Below are positions 5,956-6,932 of a DNA stretch of 6,932 nt, piece after piece. Source of the DNA: an uncultured Eubacterium sp. (GTDB taxonomy: Bacteria; Bacillota_A; Clostridia; Lachnospirales; Lachnospiraceae); the NCBI GenBank assembly GCA_948759685.1, contig CAQBGY010000170.1:1-6932 (forward strand), written 5' to 3'. How positions within the stretch are numbered: the first letter of the stretch is position 1; the number at the start of each line of letters is the position of its first letter. The notes beneath the pieces are model-generated. The model made no database searches. It saw only the letters and a list, made by a program, of their open reading frames with translations, and was not told the DNA's origin. The position numbers and the translations under genes are program-made.

Positions 5956-6912
5956 TTATTCAATAGTAATATCATCAAGGCAAATATAGGCTGGAGTGTT
6001 CAGACCGTAGTCCCCCGTATCCGAACCAGAGAAGTTCAGTTTTACGGTTTTTACATTTGCCTGATTAATTGGCCAGTACGTCCAAGTGGTAACAGGATCT
6101 TGTTTTTTCCCGTTTCTGTAGTCTGCCAAAGTTTGAACATAGGTGGCCAACAGTTCACCATTTTCATTATAACATTCTAATTCAACTTGAAAATAGCCAA
6201 TATAATTTCCATTACCATCAACTTGCTTTGATAAAGGTGTAGCTACACCAGAAGCGCCAAATTGATTGCCTTTCATTATCACTCCATATGTATAGGAAGA
6301 GTTACAAAACCACAGACCTTTTAGAGTTTTTTTTCGGATAAAAGAGAAAGAAGGCTTAGCCATCCACTGTGAATTGTAAAAATCCTGATACCCATATACA
6401 ACTGCAAAGTTATTGCCACTATGACCTGCATTAACATTAGCTCCGTCAGTTGAAGTGGTGTTGTACACACTCATCTGATTGTTATATGAATACCACCAAT
6501 CGCCAGTTCCAGAACCGGTAATATTGGCACCATTACCAGGATTCGACCGATAGTTCCATTTAGAAAGAGCCAGACCGCCATTATAGAAGGCGGTAGAACC
6601 ACCAATTACATTGATTGATGACTCAAAGATGCCAGAAGGATCTTTAATTTGCTTTACCTGAGCATAGCTTCCGGTATTACCGTAATAGTTTGCACCATAA
6701 GAAGTGGGCATTGCCATCATGGTTGATTCAAAATCATCAAACGTGATGATTGTTGAATCGCCTTGCACGACCGCACGACTAACTGGGTTCTCAAACTCCA
6801 TTTTGCTCTCAAAGTCGGCGAATGGTTCATCTTCACTGGAACATCCGGTGAAGATGGCTGCTGTGACCGCTACGGTCGTCAGAGCCAAGAATTTAGTAAA
6901 ATGTTTTCTCAT
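5956..6912 (-). CDS. DUF4465-domain lipoprotein, first gene of the putative corrinoid-uptake operon
   Basis: A 318-residue lipoprotein. The signal peptide ends in FTGC with lipidated C24, followed by SSEDEP, acidic as expected for surface export. After a ~30-residue linker the DUF4465 domain fills about 55-318: ITFDDFE (56-62), YNGGLALSKWNYRS (110-123), NQMSVYN (145-151), HSGNNFAVVYG (164-174), NSSYTYGVIMKG (204-215), TLADYRNG (261-268) and the closing GSDTGDYGLNTPAYICLDDI (296-315). These aromatic- and Gly-rich strands suggest a jelly-roll-like beta-sandwich that binds a ligand. In Bacteroides, B12 loci encode an additional surface B12-binding lipoprotein, BtuH; this gene is a candidate for that role by position and type, but I cannot confirm the homology without a search, so no symbol is given. 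Its ATG lies 20 bp from the window edge; the operon leader and any riboswitch are outside. Confidence 0.8.
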   Translation of the reverse strand: MRKHFTKFLALTTVAVTAAIFTGCSSEDEPFADFESKMEFENPVSRAVVQGDSTIITFDDFESTMMAMPTSYGANYYGNTGSYAQVKQIKDPSGIFESSINVIGGSTAFYNGGLALSKWNYRSNPGNGANITGSGTGDWWYSYNNQMSVYNTTSTDGANVNAGHSGNNFAVVYGYQDFYNSQWMAKPSFSFIRKKTLKGLWFCNSSYTYGVIMKGNQFGASGVATPLSKQVDGNGNYIGYFQVELECYNENGELLATYVQTLADYRNGKKQDPVTTWTYWPINQANVKTVKLNFSGSDTGDYGLNTPAYICLDDITIE

Positions 6913-6932
6913 AACTAAACAGTTTTAGAGTT

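Noticed and set aside
1..6932. CRISPR arrays, tRNA/rRNA genes, or a cobalamin riboswitch within the window
   Set aside because: No regularly spaced direct repeats or RNA-gene signatures were seen. The only place for an operon leader is right of 6912, where just 20 bases are available.

Overview
The window looks like an accessory nutrient-uptake operon from a gut-type Bacteroidales genome (Bacteroides, Phocaeicola or a close relative). This rests on the protein families: four SpII lipoproteins with acidic residues just after the lipid-anchored cysteine, a DUF5074/YncE-type beta-propeller, a DUF4465 protein, and a TonB-dependent receptor. AT-rich start regions without a clear Shine-Dalgarno sequence agree with it. 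The species cannot be fixed from the sequence alone.

Every gene I can support lies on the minus strand and reads from right to left. The order is: DUF4465 lipoprotein (6912-5956); lipoprotein with three PKD/Ig-like domains and a C-terminal surface domain (5888-4128); large beta-solenoid/leucine-rich-repeat lipoprotein (4109-2124); BtuG-like seven-bladed propeller lipoprotein (2040-967); small HUH/Y1 transposase-like protein (967-548); and the 5' end of a BtuB-like TonB-dependent receptor (538 to beyond position 1). Gaps are short (67, 18, 83, -1 and 9 bp), so this reads as one operon. It contains two internal stem-loops, at 5908-5949 and 2054-2096. The upstream leader lies outside the window, so a cobalamin riboswitch could not be checked.

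The likely joint function is capture and outer-membrane import of corrinoids (vitamin B12 or related cobamides). In Bacteroides thetaiotaomicron, BtuG surface lipoproteins bind B12 very tightly and sit as a lid on BtuB. Here the btuG-like and btuB-like genes are accompanied by three more probable surface lipoproteins, which could take part in ligand capture, complex assembly or protection.

The most unusual point is the small HUH/Y1 protein. It keeps its HxH and YIxxQ motifs, is joined to btuG by a TGATG stop/start overlap, and ends 9 bp before btuB. There is no room for transposon ends, so it looks like a resident operon gene and not a recent insertion. A second notable point is base composition: the btuG-HUH-btuB part is GC-rich (sampled 60-base lines about 62%), while the LRR and PKD genes are AT-rich (sampled lines about 30-47%). 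This suggests a mosaic operon.
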